Source of the DNA: Streptacidiphilus jeojiense
GTDB lineage: Bacteria > Actinomycetota > Actinomycetes > Streptomycetales > Streptomycetaceae
Direction: 5' to 3'
NCBI RefSeq assembly: GCF_000719095.1
Contig: NZ_JOEH01000017.1
Location: forward strand, 106,332 to 170,331
DNA: 64,000 nt
In this document: one piece after another, positions 8,053-15,946 of the stretch
Numbering within the stretch: position 1 is the stretch's first letter
How the letters are laid out: every line of letters begins with the position of its first letter
The notes under the pieces: generated by a model
Told to the model about the DNA's origin: nothing
The model's input: the letters and a program-made list of their open reading frames with translations, nothing else
The model's database searches: none
Made by a program: the position numbers and the translations under genes

Positions 8053-8895
8053 TTACGGAGCCTCAAGAGCGGCCTGCGCCAGGGAGATCAGGCGTCGTGC
8101 CTGACGGCCGAAGACCGCGGAGTCAGAGAGCCATGACCATGCCTTGTCGTACAGCTGGATGTCGGCTGTGTCGTCCAACCACATCTCGGTGTTGAACGTC
8201 TCCACCGTGACGAGCCGCTCGTCATAGATCATGAACCCGTGGGCTGGTGAGCGTCGCATCGGTGCGCGTAGCGGGAGGATGCCCACCGAGACGTTGTCCA
8301 AGCCGATGAGGCCGCCGATGCGGTCGAGTTGCGGGATCAGCACCTCGGGAGGGCAGAGGACCACGTGCAGCGCGGCTTCCCAGATCAGGAAGTGGAAGCG
8401 TCGTTCGCGCTCGTAGAGGGCTTCCTGCCGCTTCAGGCGGGCGCGCACGGCATCCTCGGTATCCGGTACGGACTCCCGGAACTCAGCGTTGTGGGTGAGC
8501 ACATGGCGGGCGTAGTCGGCGGTCTGCATCAGACCAGGGACGATCGCGGGTTCGAAGCACCGCACGGTTTGGCTGCGGGCGAGCTCGCTACCGCCGAGCT
8601 CCTGCCGGGGGCGATGACCAGAGGCGAGCTGACGACGCCAGGTCCGGTACCGGGTTTCGAAGCCACGCAGCCGGGCGACCAGTTCGTCACCGCTGCCAGG
8701 CTCACCGACAGCCTGAGCCCAGGCGCGCAGGTCTTCCACGGTGGCGGTCTGCTTGCCGGTCTCCAGCTTCGAGACCTTCGACTGGGTCCACCCGAGCCGT
8801 TCGGCGAGCTGCCGGCCAGTGAGGCCAGCCTCGGCGCGCAGCTCAAGCAACCGCGCGCCGAGGGTGACCCTGGCCTGCTGGAAATCGGTGCTCAC
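8053..8895 (-). CDS. XRE-family regulator with DUF5753-type C-terminal domain
   Basis: 280 residues. An N-terminal helix-turn-helix (LTGRQLAERLGWTQSKVSKL) is followed by the long C-terminal domain typical of Streptomyces regulators of the DUF5753 class (...PGLMQTADYAR..., later FMIYDERLVTVETF). GTG at 8895 overlaps the TGA of the upstream DUF6879-like gene (GTGA), and the resulting length fits the family. Such regulators usually sit beside a DUF397 gene; here the partner is a DUF6879-like protein instead. Targets are unknown; relatives act in differentiation and secondary metabolism. Confidence 0.9.
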   Translation of the reverse strand: MSTDFQQARVTLGARLLELRAEAGLTGRQLAERLGWTQSKVSKLETGKQTATVEDLRAWAQAVGEPGSGDELVARLRGFETRYRTWRRQLASGHRPRQELGGSELARSQTVRCFEPAIVPGLMQTADYARHVLTHNAEFRESVPDTEDAVRARLKRQEALYERERRFHFLIWEAALHVVLCPPEVLIPQLDRIGGLIGLDNVSVGILPLRAPMRRSPAHGFMIYDERLVTVETFNTEMWLDDTADIQLYDKAWSWLSDSAVFGRQARRLISLAQAALEAP

Positions 8896-9419
8896 ACAGG
8901 TGAAGGTACCGTTGCCGCGAACTCCCTGGCAGGGATTGCGTAGTGCCATGCAGCGTCCCTGATCTGGCACGCTCGCAGGACCTGATCCGGTTCTTCGCTC
9001 AGCTCGACACCCATAGTGCGGTCCTCGCCGTCGAAGTGCAGCGTGGCGAGGATCTTCGAGTCGAGCAGCCAGAAGTCTGCTTCGGGCAGCTGGAGCGCCT
9101 CGGCCTTGGCCCTGCTCAGGATCCGGATGTCCTCTGGGCGTTCGACAGCGCTGGCGAGCAGGAAGCGCTGGTTGTCGGTCATCGGGTCGTCCACCACTCG
9201 GACGCGCTCGAATCGCTTGCCCAGGGCGAGCTGCTCCTGGGTGTTGAGCAGCCAGGCGTTCCCAGGCTCGGCTGGTACGGATCCGGTGCGCAGGAACTGG
9301 AGGAACTTCTCGGAGGTGAGGTCAGCCGCATAGCTGCGCCTGACCTCCAGCCGCCAAGCAGTGTGCTCAAATTCGCGGAACAGGTGGACGATGTCGCCGA
9401 AGGGGAGGATCTGCGGCAC
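8892..9419 (-). CDS. DUF6879-like protein
   Basis: 175 residues, starting with GTG one base after the stop of the upstream gene. The sequence (FGDIVHLFREFEHTAWRLEVR..., WLLDSKILATLHFD..., ending in an AWHYAIPAREF element) matches the DUF6879 proteins that accompany XRE/DUF5753 regulators in streptomycetes. Tight coupling to the regulator suggests it modulates it or forms a regulator-effector pair. No catalytic motif is evident. Confidence 0.8.
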   Translation of the reverse strand: MPQILPFGDIVHLFREFEHTAWRLEVRRSYAADLTSEKFLQFLRTGSVPAEPGNAWLLNTQEQLALGKRFERVRVVDDPMTDNQRFLLASAVERPEDIRILSRAKAEALQLPEADFWLLDSKILATLHFDGEDRTMGVELSEEPDQVLRACQIRDAAWHYAIPAREFAATVPSPV

Positions 9420-9420
9420 G

Positions 9421-9621
9421 TCACGCCCTCGGAGCGAAACGCGTTAGCAGCGCGCGGGGGATGACGACGAAGGTCTCCGAGTCCTTGACGTCGCGCAGCT
9501 GCTCCAGGGCTTCCGGGTCGGTGAGCCGGTCGCCCTGCACGACGAAGTCGCCGGTCTCAGTCTCGTACAGGGTGGGGCACTCGCCGTCGTTCGACGTGGT
9601 GCCGAGGAACGTGAGCTTCAT
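9421..9621 (-). CDS. Small acidic protein leading the XRE/DUF6879 unit
   Basis: 66 residues (MKLTFLGTTSNDGECPTLY...), beta-rich then helical. The ATG at 9621 has AAAGG 8 bases upstream, better than the in-frame GTG at 9630. First gene of a three-gene unit running to 8053. Small proteins of this look commonly precede DUF6879 genes in Streptomyces; function unknown. Its promoter should lie in 9622-9798, which also serves the divergent gene at 9799. Confidence 0.72.
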   Translation of the reverse strand: MKLTFLGTTSNDGECPTLYETETGDFVVQGDRLTDPEALEQLRDVKDSETFVVIPRALLTRFAPRA

Positions 9622-9798
9622 GGTGATCACCTTTCGCTCGATCCCGGATCAGCCACCGGGCTGCTGCGCACCGTAGCGGGAATCACGGCGATGGCGAAGG
9701 CCGCACTCAGCCCTGCGTGATGTTCGACCGACTCCTGGAGCGTTACAGAACCATCACGTTCCGTACGCGGGCATGGTGACTTGCGTCACAGTTCCAGG

Positions 9799-10155
9799 AT
9801 GACCACACCAGCCATGCAGACTCCCAAGCCGCCTCGGCCGCCATTCGGCTCGCAGATCAAGCTCAAGGACGGCAATCTCGTCATTGGCCAGCTCTGGCAG
9901 AAGTGGTCCGCCCCCGCCGTCGACTGCGTAGTGCAGACCATCGATCAGACAGGCCGGCGGGTGACGGTGACCCGGGCCTTGACGGTGGGTCTCTTCGCTC
10001 TGGGCGCGAAGAAGCGTACAGGGATCGTGTCGGTGGTGATCTCAACCCCGAGCGGCGAGACGAAGCAGCACAGAGTGAAGGCCGACTTCGCGGAACGCAC
10101 CCTGTCATGGGCCGTAGCGTTCAACGCCTGGCGCGAGGCAGTTGCTGTCGAGTAG
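9799..10155 (+). CDS. Small protein of unknown function, resembles the gene at 14818-15150
   Basis: 118 residues: a Pro-rich start, beta-rich middle (GIVSVVISTPSGE) and a C-terminal helix with VKADFAERTLSWAVAFNAW. The protein at 14818-15150 ends in a very similar V-x-A...AE-x-T-x-x-WA-x-AF-x-AW pattern, so the two may be diverged paralogues. ATG at 9799 is preferred over TTG at 9781. Divergent from the XRE unit. Function unknown. Confidence 0.65.
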   Translation: MTTPAMQTPKPPRPPFGSQIKLKDGNLVIGQLWQKWSAPAVDCVVQTIDQTGRRVTVTRALTVGLFALGAKKRTGIVSVVISTPSGETKQHRVKADFAERTLSWAVAFNAWREAVAVE

Positions 10156-10193
10156 CGAGCAGGTGATGCCGAAGGGCTTCACGACCCGCGGCA

Positions 10194-10595
10194 GTGACCC
10201 GCTCGCCCCTGACCTCGTTCACTGTGCGCCTGCCCGCCCCTGACCGCGACCCCGACTGCCACGGCTGGGGCTTCCAGCCCGGCACCACCGGCGACAACCG
10301 TCCCGTGTGCGCCCGCTGCCGCGGGCTCGGAGGGCAGGGGAGCCGCACGACCTGGAGTGTCCGATCTGGGGACTGCACCCGGCGCGGTAAGCCTGATGAG
10401 CCGCCGTCAGCCTCAATCCTCAGTTCCCGCCTCGGACAACTCGGCCTGCCCCTCGGGAGGCCGGGGCGGGGTGCAGAAGAGCGGTCGCAGGAACTCGATC
10501 CGTACTCGAAGCGGACCCCGCCCGGCGCCATCGAGCATGGGGCCACGATTCTGTTCCACGACGGGTCGAAAATCTTCCTCAACCACGTGAGGTAG
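10194..10595 (+). CDS. Doubtful small gene with DnaJ-like Cys motif
   Basis: 133 residues if read through. Its ends look coding by third-position GC (DPDCHGWGF and CARCRGLGG early; EHGATILFHDGSKIFLN late). The middle does not, and the minus strand over about 10413-10520 looks equally coding (RIEFLRPLFCTPP). The stretch may be two overlapping genes or a decayed one. The CxxC and nearby C would suit a zinc site. Low confidence. Confidence 0.3.
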   Translation: MTRSPLTSFTVRLPAPDRDPDCHGWGFQPGTTGDNRPVCARCRGLGGQGSRTTWSVRSGDCTRRGKPDEPPSASILSSRLGQLGLPLGRPGRGAEERSQELDPYSKRTPPGAIEHGATILFHDGSKIFLNHVR

Positions 10596-10825
10596 GGCAG
10601 CGAAGTCGAACCCCCGGTCACCGTTCGGCAACACCCCCGTAGGCCGGGCGCAGGCCGGTGCCAAGCTGGCCCCCGTGGGTGACGATGGCGCTTACGCTCG
10701 CCGCGGGGCTGCTTGGTCTCACCGTGTGGCTGTGGCTGTGGCTGTGGCTGGTGGCGCGGGCAAGGCGACGCCGAGCCGCGCAAGCCCGGAAGCCGAGCAG
10801 GGCCTTGCTGGTCCACCGCCCCGTA

Positions 10826-11095
10826 TCACTGCGGTCGCGGCCGGCCGCCTATGTCGTGGCGCAGTCGTTCAAGCAGGTACGTGCACGCCGAGGCCTCATC
10901 CGGGAACGACAGCAGCCCGGAGCGGCCTCCCCGTTCCGAGTAGTAGTACACCCACCCGTCGCCGTCCAGGCCGATGCAGTACGCCTCGTCGGGCAGGCCA
11001 CCGTCCAGACTGTAGGCCTGCACCGGAAAGCCCTCCGCTTCCAGGATCGCCTTCAATTCAGTCCGGTTCATCGCCTTCAGTCCGATCCCACGCAT
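10826..11095 (-). CDS. Small protein, possibly immunity-protein-like
   Basis: 89 residues with GFPVQAYSLDGGLPDEAY, GDGWVYYYSERG and a helix ACTYLLERLRHDI. The compact alpha/beta pattern with an aromatic strand is reminiscent of single-domain immunity proteins of polymorphic toxin systems, but no toxin gene is adjacent. The first ATG (11095) has GGGAC about 6 bases upstream; an in-frame ATG at 11071 is the alternative. The functional guess is inference. Confidence 0.6.
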   Translation of the reverse strand: MRGIGLKAMNRTELKAILEAEGFPVQAYSLDGGLPDEAYCIGLDGDGWVYYYSERGGRSGLLSFPDEASACTYLLERLRHDIGGRPRPQ

Positions 11096-11125
11096 AGGTT
11101 GTCCCGCCAGACCTGACCCGGGGGC

Positions 11126-11268
11126 TCAACTGACGCTGCCGAGGATCTTCTGCGCCCGGGTGCGCTGGGTGTCCTCCTTGCGCCGGGCCCGGTCGCGGGC
11201 GGACTGCGCGTTCACCGCAGCACGGGCCTCCGGGCTGTGTCGTACTCGGCGTCAGAGTCCGGCGTCAT
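11126..11268 (-). pseudogene. Possible frameshifted short gene
   Basis: An ATG at 11268 opens an acidic stretch (MTPDSDAEYDTA) that soon reaches a stop. A shifted frame continues with a strongly charged helix (ARAAVNAQSARDRARRK, then TRAQKILGSV) to a stop at 11126. A one-base shift would join them. It could also be two unrelated short ORFs. Confidence 0.25.
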
Positions 11269-11305
11269 GCCGCGAGAGTAGCCGCTTGTGGCCACAGGCG
11301 ACCGG

Positions 11306-11548
11306 TCAGCGGCCAGCCGAACGGCGGCGCTCCCACCGACGACCGCACGTGGAGAAGGCCGCTACCGAAAAGGCGAGGATCCCGAATTTGTAGGGACTGT
11401 CCGTCAGCACGTCCGTCCAACTCCAGCCGAGTACGAACACGGTGACGACGGACACCGCCGGCATAACCGCGACGTACAGCAGCCACAGAATCAGCAGCTC
11501 TTGCCACCAGCGACGCCTCACCAGCCAGTTCTTCACGCCGGAGATCAT
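11306..11548 (-). CDS. Small membrane protein, two helices
   Basis: 80 residues. Two hydrophobic segments (LLILWLLYVAVMPAVSVV and FGILAFSVAAFS) lie between Arg-rich ends. GGAGG immediately precedes the ATG at 11548, so a GTG at 11536, 12 bases further on, is also plausible. One of several small membrane proteins in this region; function unknown. Confidence 0.6.
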   Translation of the reverse strand: MISGVKNWLVRRRWWQELLILWLLYVAVMPAVSVVTVFVLGWSWTDVLTDSPYKFGILAFSVAAFSTCGRRWERRRSAGR

Positions 11549-11704
11549 CCTCCACCGGCCGTGGCACCACCACCCCCGGATCAGAAGGGAACGGCCATGC
11601 ATGTTCGCCCCGCACTGCGCCCCTCCACGCTCGTCACCCTCGGCCTGCTCCTGCTCGGCTGGCACGCCCGCCACCTGCTCGTACCCGCCACCGCGGCGGC
11701 CGTG

Positions 11705-12184
11705 TCAGGTAACTTCGCCGCCGTGACCGTGGATAACCTTCCCTATCGAGGGGGCATCGCGCTCGGCGGCCTCCTTGAGGCCGATCTGGATGTCCCTGCG
11801 CCAGCGCACCCGTTCGATGACCGAGCCGGTCTCGCTGCGCCGGCCCGGCGGCACGATGGACTTCGGCCAGTTGAACCACACCACCGTGAAGTACATCGCC
11901 AGCAGCAGGAACGACCCGAAGATGAAGCCCATAGCGACACGGCCCAAGTGAGTGAGCGCGGTGAGCAGAAGGCCCAGCGTCATGCACGTCGTCCAACCAG
12001 CAAGGGGAACGATGCCGCGCTCGTGCCCCCTGACGGCCGAGGGATCCGACGAATAGCGGAAGGCAGCCACGCGGGGGGCCCGGCTCGAACCGATCCAGTG
12101 GAGCCGCGCCGCATACACCGAGAACGCGCTCGTTGCGACCATGAAGAACAGCACGACGGTCACGAAACTGACCGTGGCGACCAT
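11705..12184 (-). CDS. Membrane protein of unknown function, three helices
   Basis: 159 residues. One helix at the N-terminus (SFVTVVLFFMVATSAF) and two in the middle (TCMTLGLLLTALTHL and GFIFGSFLLLAMYFTVVWF), then a charged cytoplasmic tail. AGGGGG sits 4 bases before the ATG. No conserved family recognised. Confidence 0.72.
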   Translation of the reverse strand: MVATVSFVTVVLFFMVATSAFSVYAARLHWIGSSRAPRVAAFRYSSDPSAVRGHERGIVPLAGWTTCMTLGLLLTALTHLGRVAMGFIFGSFLLLAMYFTVVWFNWPKSIVPPGRRSETGSVIERVRWRRDIQIGLKEAAERDAPSIGKVIHGHGGEVT

Positions 12185-12597
12185 GATTCCCCCTCTCAGA
12201 CGGCGCCCCAGTATGCGGCTGGTCCGGAGGGCGGGATCAGCCGGGGTGCTGCTCCGCGCGCTGTCTGCCTGGGCAGCCAGCTGTTGCCGCTGTTGGGTGC
12301 TCAGGGAGGAGGAGGCCGACGGGGAGGGGGTGGTGGCCGCGGCGGTCGTGGAGGCCGAGGGCTAGGCAGAGGCGCCGGCGCTCGGGCTCGCACCGGCGGT
12401 GCTGTCTCCCGGTCGGACCGGCCAGCCGTGGTGGTGCCCTGTGGACTGGTCGCGATCGGAAGCAAGCCGCGGTGCCGAACCGTCGGGTCCACATCTCCTG
12501 GCGCGGGCACGTGTGTAGGTCAGCCCGTGCTGGCCCGGATCCCGGCGGACGACCGGGCGGCCATGGCCTGATCAGTTCCGCCGATAGGGGCACGAGG
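12185..12597 (-). other. Stretch without a convincing gene
   Basis: No frame on either strand looks convincingly coding. The centre (about 12306-12362) is a purine-rich, low-complexity G/GGA tract on the plus strand. The long proline-rich minus frames that cross it are read as artefacts of that composition. Confidence 0.5.
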
Positions 12598-12837
12598 TCA
12601 GATGTCGGTCTGCTCGGAGGCCTCGTGTTCGCGTGACCGGCGGCGCTTCGGACGCGGGTGGTACTGCTCCCAGAGGTCGAAGAGCAGGAGGCCGACGACC
12701 AGAACCGCGCCGATGATGCCGACGGTACAGACAGCCGAGTTGTTGCTCTGGGTCGCCGTGTAGACGGTGCGAACGGCGATAATCCAGGCGAAGCGGGGGC
12801 CGAAGCGTCTCAACCATTCGGGGACGCGGTTGATCAT
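12598..12837 (-). CDS. Small single-helix membrane protein
   Basis: 79 residues with one transmembrane helix (VCTVGIIGAVLVVGLLLF) and a basic tail rich in Arg and His. GAGG lies 5 bases before the ATG at 12837. The same frame stays open up to an ATG at 13083. Its first 45 codons (MATRLQRVSTRTSKK...) also look coding by third-position bias, so a separate or longer gene may begin there. Confidence 0.6.
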   Translation of the reverse strand: MINRVPEWLRRFGPRFAWIIAVRTVYTATQSNNSAVCTVGIIGAVLVVGLLLFDLWEQYHPRPKRRRSREHEASEQTDI

Positions 12838-13193
12838 GGCTGCCTCGTGGCGTTCGTTCGCGCCGTTCGGTAGCGCTGGAAGCGGTGAGCCTACACGCAG
12901 GCCGGCGCGCCGTACGCGCCGGGCCGACCTTGGATTTCCGCTGGTAGGTTCACCTGCCTTCTCGGCGCGAACACCACCCTGGCGGTCCTGGCTCACTTCC
13001 GCACCCACGAGACAGCGGGCGGTGACGGTGACGGTGATCTTCTTCGAGGTTCTGGTCGAGACGCGCTGCAGGCGGGTTGCCATGGACGTCACACTCTCCG
13101 CGAGTCGCGTGTTGTTACTGTTTGCTGGGTTTTGCCTGATCAGCGTGATTGCTCTCGCTGTTCTGGCTGATCATCAGCCCCTACAGTTCGCGT

Positions 13194-13448
13194 ATGTCAC
13201 TGCGCATCAGAAGGGCCCTGATCGTTCTCGCTGTCTGGGTCGGCATCAACCTCCTGTTGACCGTCCCCGACATGGCCAAGCCGGGCTGGCACTGGGGCAT
13301 CACACCCGGGTTCACGGTGTACACGCTGGTCGGCGTCGCGTACGCCGGGTACGTGTGGTGGGCGTACGGGCCGTCCGAAAAGGCTGTCGCGCTACGGGCC
13401 AAGGCCGAGGCCAAGAAGGCCGAGCGCCGTATGCAGCGGTTGGGGTGA
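13194..13448 (+). CDS. Small membrane protein, two helices
   Basis: 84 residues: hydrophobic segments ALIVLAVWVGINLLL and VYTLVGVAYAGYVWW, then a basic, Ala/Lys/Glu-rich helical tail (KAVALRAKAEAKKAERR). ATG at 13194 starts just before the first helix. Function unknown. Confidence 0.65.
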   Translation: MSLRIRRALIVLAVWVGINLLLTVPDMAKPGWHWGITPGFTVYTLVGVAYAGYVWWAYGPSEKAVALRAKAEAKKAERRMQRLG

Positions 13449-13476
13449 GTAGTTGTCCGGCACTGCAGTTCGTGGC

Positions 13477-13914
13477 ATGTCAACGCGCTTGCAGATGAGG
13501 GCCAGAGCGTCCGTCGTCATCGTGGCTGCGGTCCTCGGTGTCCTCGGGACCGTCACCAGCTGCGGCAGCGCCTCGTCCACGCCGCAGGCGATGCCGAGCA
13601 CCCCCATCGCGACGAGCTCGACGGCTATTGCCATGTACCTGAGTCTGTTCCGCGGCATGACGGATGTTCCCGAGTTCTCGCCCCAGCGGATCAGTGATGC
13701 GAAGCTGATTGCGGTTGGCCGTGAGGTCTGCACGGCGCTCACAAGCCACACGCCTGCCGAGGTGCTGACGATTCTGGAGCACGAGGGCTGGTCGCGCGGA
13801 GACGGATCGACCATCATCGGCTACGCGGCTGGTGGCAGAACGCTGTGCGCGAAGACCAAAGCGGTTCAGGACTGGGAGACGGCCGTACTGAACGCTGGTC
13901 CGTACCCGAGCTGA
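13477..13914 (+). CDS. Lipoprotein with DUF732-like domain
   Basis: 145 residues. A signal peptide ends in a lipobox (GTVTSC, Cys 29). The mature part has a Ser/Thr-rich linker and a short helical domain with two Cys (REVCTAL and RTLCAKT) in the layout of DUF732 proteins known from mycobacteria and other actinobacteria. It is expected on the outer face of the membrane. Alternative starts are TTG 13453 and ATG 13495. Role unknown. Confidence 0.72.
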   Translation: MSTRLQMRARASVVIVAAVLGVLGTVTSCGSASSTPQAMPSTPIATSSTAIAMYLSLFRGMTDVPEFSPQRISDAKLIAVGREVCTALTSHTPAEVLTILEHEGWSRGDGSTIIGYAAGGRTLCAKTKAVQDWETAVLNAGPYPS

Positions 13915-14121
13915 CCCACGCGCGTGCACGAAGGCATCGGATGTGTCTTGCCTTTGACCGCCGCGGTCCCGATGGCCGTACATCGGTGGGACGCCCGACA
14001 GTTCGGGAAGCGGAGCAGGACAGTAGGTGCTCGGCGGGTTCGGGCGGCTTTGGCGATCACGTTTGCCTTTCCTTGATCGCTGGGGGTGTGACTGCACAGG
14101 TTGTGCAGCTACGTTGCGGGC

Positions 14122-14361
14122 GTGAATCGGGGAGAGATCAGATCGGTCCTGCTCCGGATCCGCCGCGAGGCGGCTCTCGGGCTGGTGTTGTATCCGGTGT
14201 GGCACTTCATCGGCGGCCATTCCTGGACGGCGTCGCTGTGGATGGCCGGGGTGTACGCAGTTGCGGGCATCTGCGTCGAGTGCTTGCTGATCCGGTTTCC
14301 GGGGATGCGGTTCGAGGCCAGGCAGGCGAAGCGTCTGGCGCGGCGCGGCCGGCACCAGTAG
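14122..14361 (+). CDS. Small membrane protein of unknown function
   Basis: 79 residues from GTG. Two hydrophobic segments (GLVLYPVWHFIGG and LWMAGVYAVAGICVECLLI) and a basic C-terminus. The start lacks a strong ribosome-binding site, and an in-frame upstream ATG (14101) exists. No family recognised. Confidence 0.55.
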   Translation: MNRGEIRSVLLRIRREAALGLVLYPVWHFIGGHSWTASLWMAGVYAVAGICVECLLIRFPGMRFEARQAKRLARRGRHQ

Positions 14362-14383
14362 CCACAGCCACCTCGACCTGGTC

Positions 14384-14411
14384 GGGAGTTCAACTCTCCC
14401 TGCCCGCCTCC
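14384..14411 (+). other. tRNA T-arm-like fragment
   Basis: GGGAG-TTCAACT-CTCCC (14384-14400) has the exact geometry of a tRNA T-arm (5-bp stem, 7-base TTC loop) and is followed by TGCCCGCCTCC, which could be a 3' acceptor strand. The rest of a tRNA is not upstream. It differs from the tRNA-Lys at 5016. It may be an old attachment-site remnant, or chance. Confidence 0.35.
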
Positions 14412-14507
14412 CTGGCCCGCTGTGTGTGGTCGCCTGCCATGAGCATGAGGGGGTCTGTTGTCGGCTCGGGGTAGCTGCATAGTCTTGATCCCCTTGAGGA
14501 GGGGCTT

Positions 14508-14762
14508 ATGACTGATGATCAGGGGCAGGGCTACAGCGCGACCGAGGCGCTGAAGGGCAGGAGCATCAAGAGCGGTGCCAAGAAGTTCCTGGGCGGTGTG
14601 GTGATCGCGCTGGTCGTCCTGGGTGTCGCTGTCGGCTCGGTGGGCGCGGTCGTCGTCGTCGACTGGTTGGCGTTCCGCTTTGCGGTGTGGCTCGGCGTCG
14701 TGCTGATGCTCATCGAGGGGGCCGTGGGCCTGTACTGGCGCAGACACCCGAAACGATCCTGA
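14508..14762 (+). CDS. Small membrane protein of unknown function
   Basis: 84 residues with two transmembrane helices (VVIALVVLGVAVGSVGAVVVV and FAVWLGVVLMLIEGAVGLYW) and polar termini. A strong GAGGAGGGG ribosome-binding site lies 3 bases before the ATG. No family recognised. Confidence 0.75.
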   Translation: MTDDQGQGYSATEALKGRSIKSGAKKFLGGVVIALVVLGVAVGSVGAVVVVDWLAFRFAVWLGVVLMLIEGAVGLYWRRHPKRS

Positions 14763-14817
14763 CCTGGGGTGATCGATGTCAACACTGGTCGCCGCGTACG
14801 ACGTCTTCCACCCCTCG

Positions 14818-15150
14818 CTAGGCGGAACCGGCCTCGGCGTTCCAGGCGGTGAACGCCTCCGCCCATCGGATCGTCGCCTCGGCCAGGGCCGCCCTGACCG
14901 GGATGGTGGCGACCTTCCCGTTGCTTCCGCCCAGGATCAGTGTGATGTCTCCGTCGTGCTTCTTCCCTCTGCGTCCCTTGGGCCGGGGCAGCGGAAGGTA
15001 CTGCCCGGACGCGTCCAGGATGTGGAGGCGCGCGCCGTTGATGGGGGTGCGCACCGGGCTGAAGCCGGTGGTGTGCAACTCCGACGTGTCCAGGCGCATG
15101 CGAAGGCCCACGGCGTTCGGCGGGCGCGGCGGTTTCTTGGGTGCAGCCAT
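14818..15150 (-). CDS. Small protein of unknown function, resembles 9799-10155
   Basis: 110 residues. It begins MAAPKKPPRPP, has a beta-rich centre (DGDITLILGGSNG) and ends with a helix VRAALAEATIRWAEAFTAW. The Pro-rich start, beta core and final helix follow the order seen in the protein at 9799-10155. In-frame upstream ATG codons (15198, 15216) are possible starts. Function unknown. Confidence 0.6.
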   Translation of the reverse strand: MAAPKKPPRPPNAVGLRMRLDTSELHTTGFSPVRTPINGARLHILDASGQYLPLPRPKGRRGKKHDGDITLILGGSNGKVATIPVRAALAEATIRWAEAFTAWNAEAGSA

Positions 15151-15439
15151 CCCGCCAGTGTGCGGCAAGTGCGGTGCTTTGCAGCTGAGTTCTGCCATTC
15201 CGGCTGCAGGGACCACGGTGCGCGCGGCTCAAGGCGATGCGACCCGGCACTGCCGGGCGAGTTCTCCAAGCGCCTGTCGGCGAACCTCCAGGTCACCGTT
15301 CCGCAACACATGCCCCGGGCCTGACCGGACCTGCAAGGCTGCCCGTACGCCGATGATCACAGCCCGGTTCGCCGGGGGCAGGCCACGGCGCAACACTGGA
15401 TGCGACGGGTCCGCGCCCGTTCCGATCGAAGGCCACCCC

Positions 15440-15886
15440 ATGAACCGTGCCGCAGCACTCACCGCCACTGCCCTCGCCGCGGCAGCCGCCGTGCTCACGA
15501 TCGTGCCGGCGCAGGCCGCCGGATCCGTGCACCTCACGAAGATCTACTACAACAGCCCCGGCAGCGACACCCGCAGCAATGCGTCGCTGAACGCCGAGTA
15601 CGTCGTGATAACCAACACGACCGGGGCCGCAGTCAACCTCAAGGGCTGGGTTCTGGTCGACGCCTCCAACCACAAGTACACCTTCGCCAGCTTCTCCCTG
15701 GCCAAGGGCAAGTCCGTGACGATCCACACCGGACACGGCACCAACACCGCCACCAACCGCTACTGGGGCTCCGGCAACTACATCTGGAACAACGACAAGG
15801 ACAAGGCCACCCTCAAGCGCGCCAGCGGTGCCGTGCAGGACACCTGCGCCTACAACAACGCCAAGGCCGCCTGGGTCAACTGCTGA
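15440..15886 (+). CDS. Secreted lamin-tail-domain protein
   Basis: 148 residues. A signal peptide (1-28, ending PAQAAG) precedes a single lamin tail domain: IYYNSPGSDTR, then AEYVVITNTTGAAVNLKGW, DASNHKYTF, and a conserved YIWNN element. Two Cys near the C-terminus probably form a disulfide. AAGG lies 7 bases upstream of the ATG. Extracellular LTD proteins are common in actinobacteria, often next to nucleases or in wall-associated roles; the function here is not known. Confidence 0.88.
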   Translation: MNRAAALTATALAAAAAVLTIVPAQAAGSVHLTKIYYNSPGSDTRSNASLNAEYVVITNTTGAAVNLKGWVLVDASNHKYTFASFSLAKGKSVTIHTGHGTNTATNRYWGSGNYIWNNDKDKATLKRASGAVQDTCAYNNAKAAWVNC

Positions 15887-15900
15887 CCCGACCCACCTGC

Positions 15901-15929
15901 GGCCCCGCACCGGCCATCCTGGCGGGGCC
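15901..15929 (+). terminator. Hairpin between convergent genes
   Basis: An 8-bp GC stem (15901-15908 with 15922-15929) with a 13-base loop, placed between the lamin-tail gene and the convergent gene at 15947. Confidence 0.65.
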
Positions 15930-15946
15930 GCTCTGCTCGTGGACTC

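Noticed and set aside
10413..10664. A minus-strand small gene
   Set aside because: Only part of it shows coding bias, and the opposite strand competes; mentioned under 10194-10595 rather than called.
10685..11116. A plus-strand frame starting with a strong hydrophobic helix (WLWLWLWL)
   Set aside because: The helix comes from a TGGCTG repeat, and most of the frame lies antisense to the better-supported gene at 10826-11095.
12301..12510. A proline-rich minus-strand small protein
   Set aside because: The proline run is the complement of a GGA/GGC-rich tract, and codon bias is poor.
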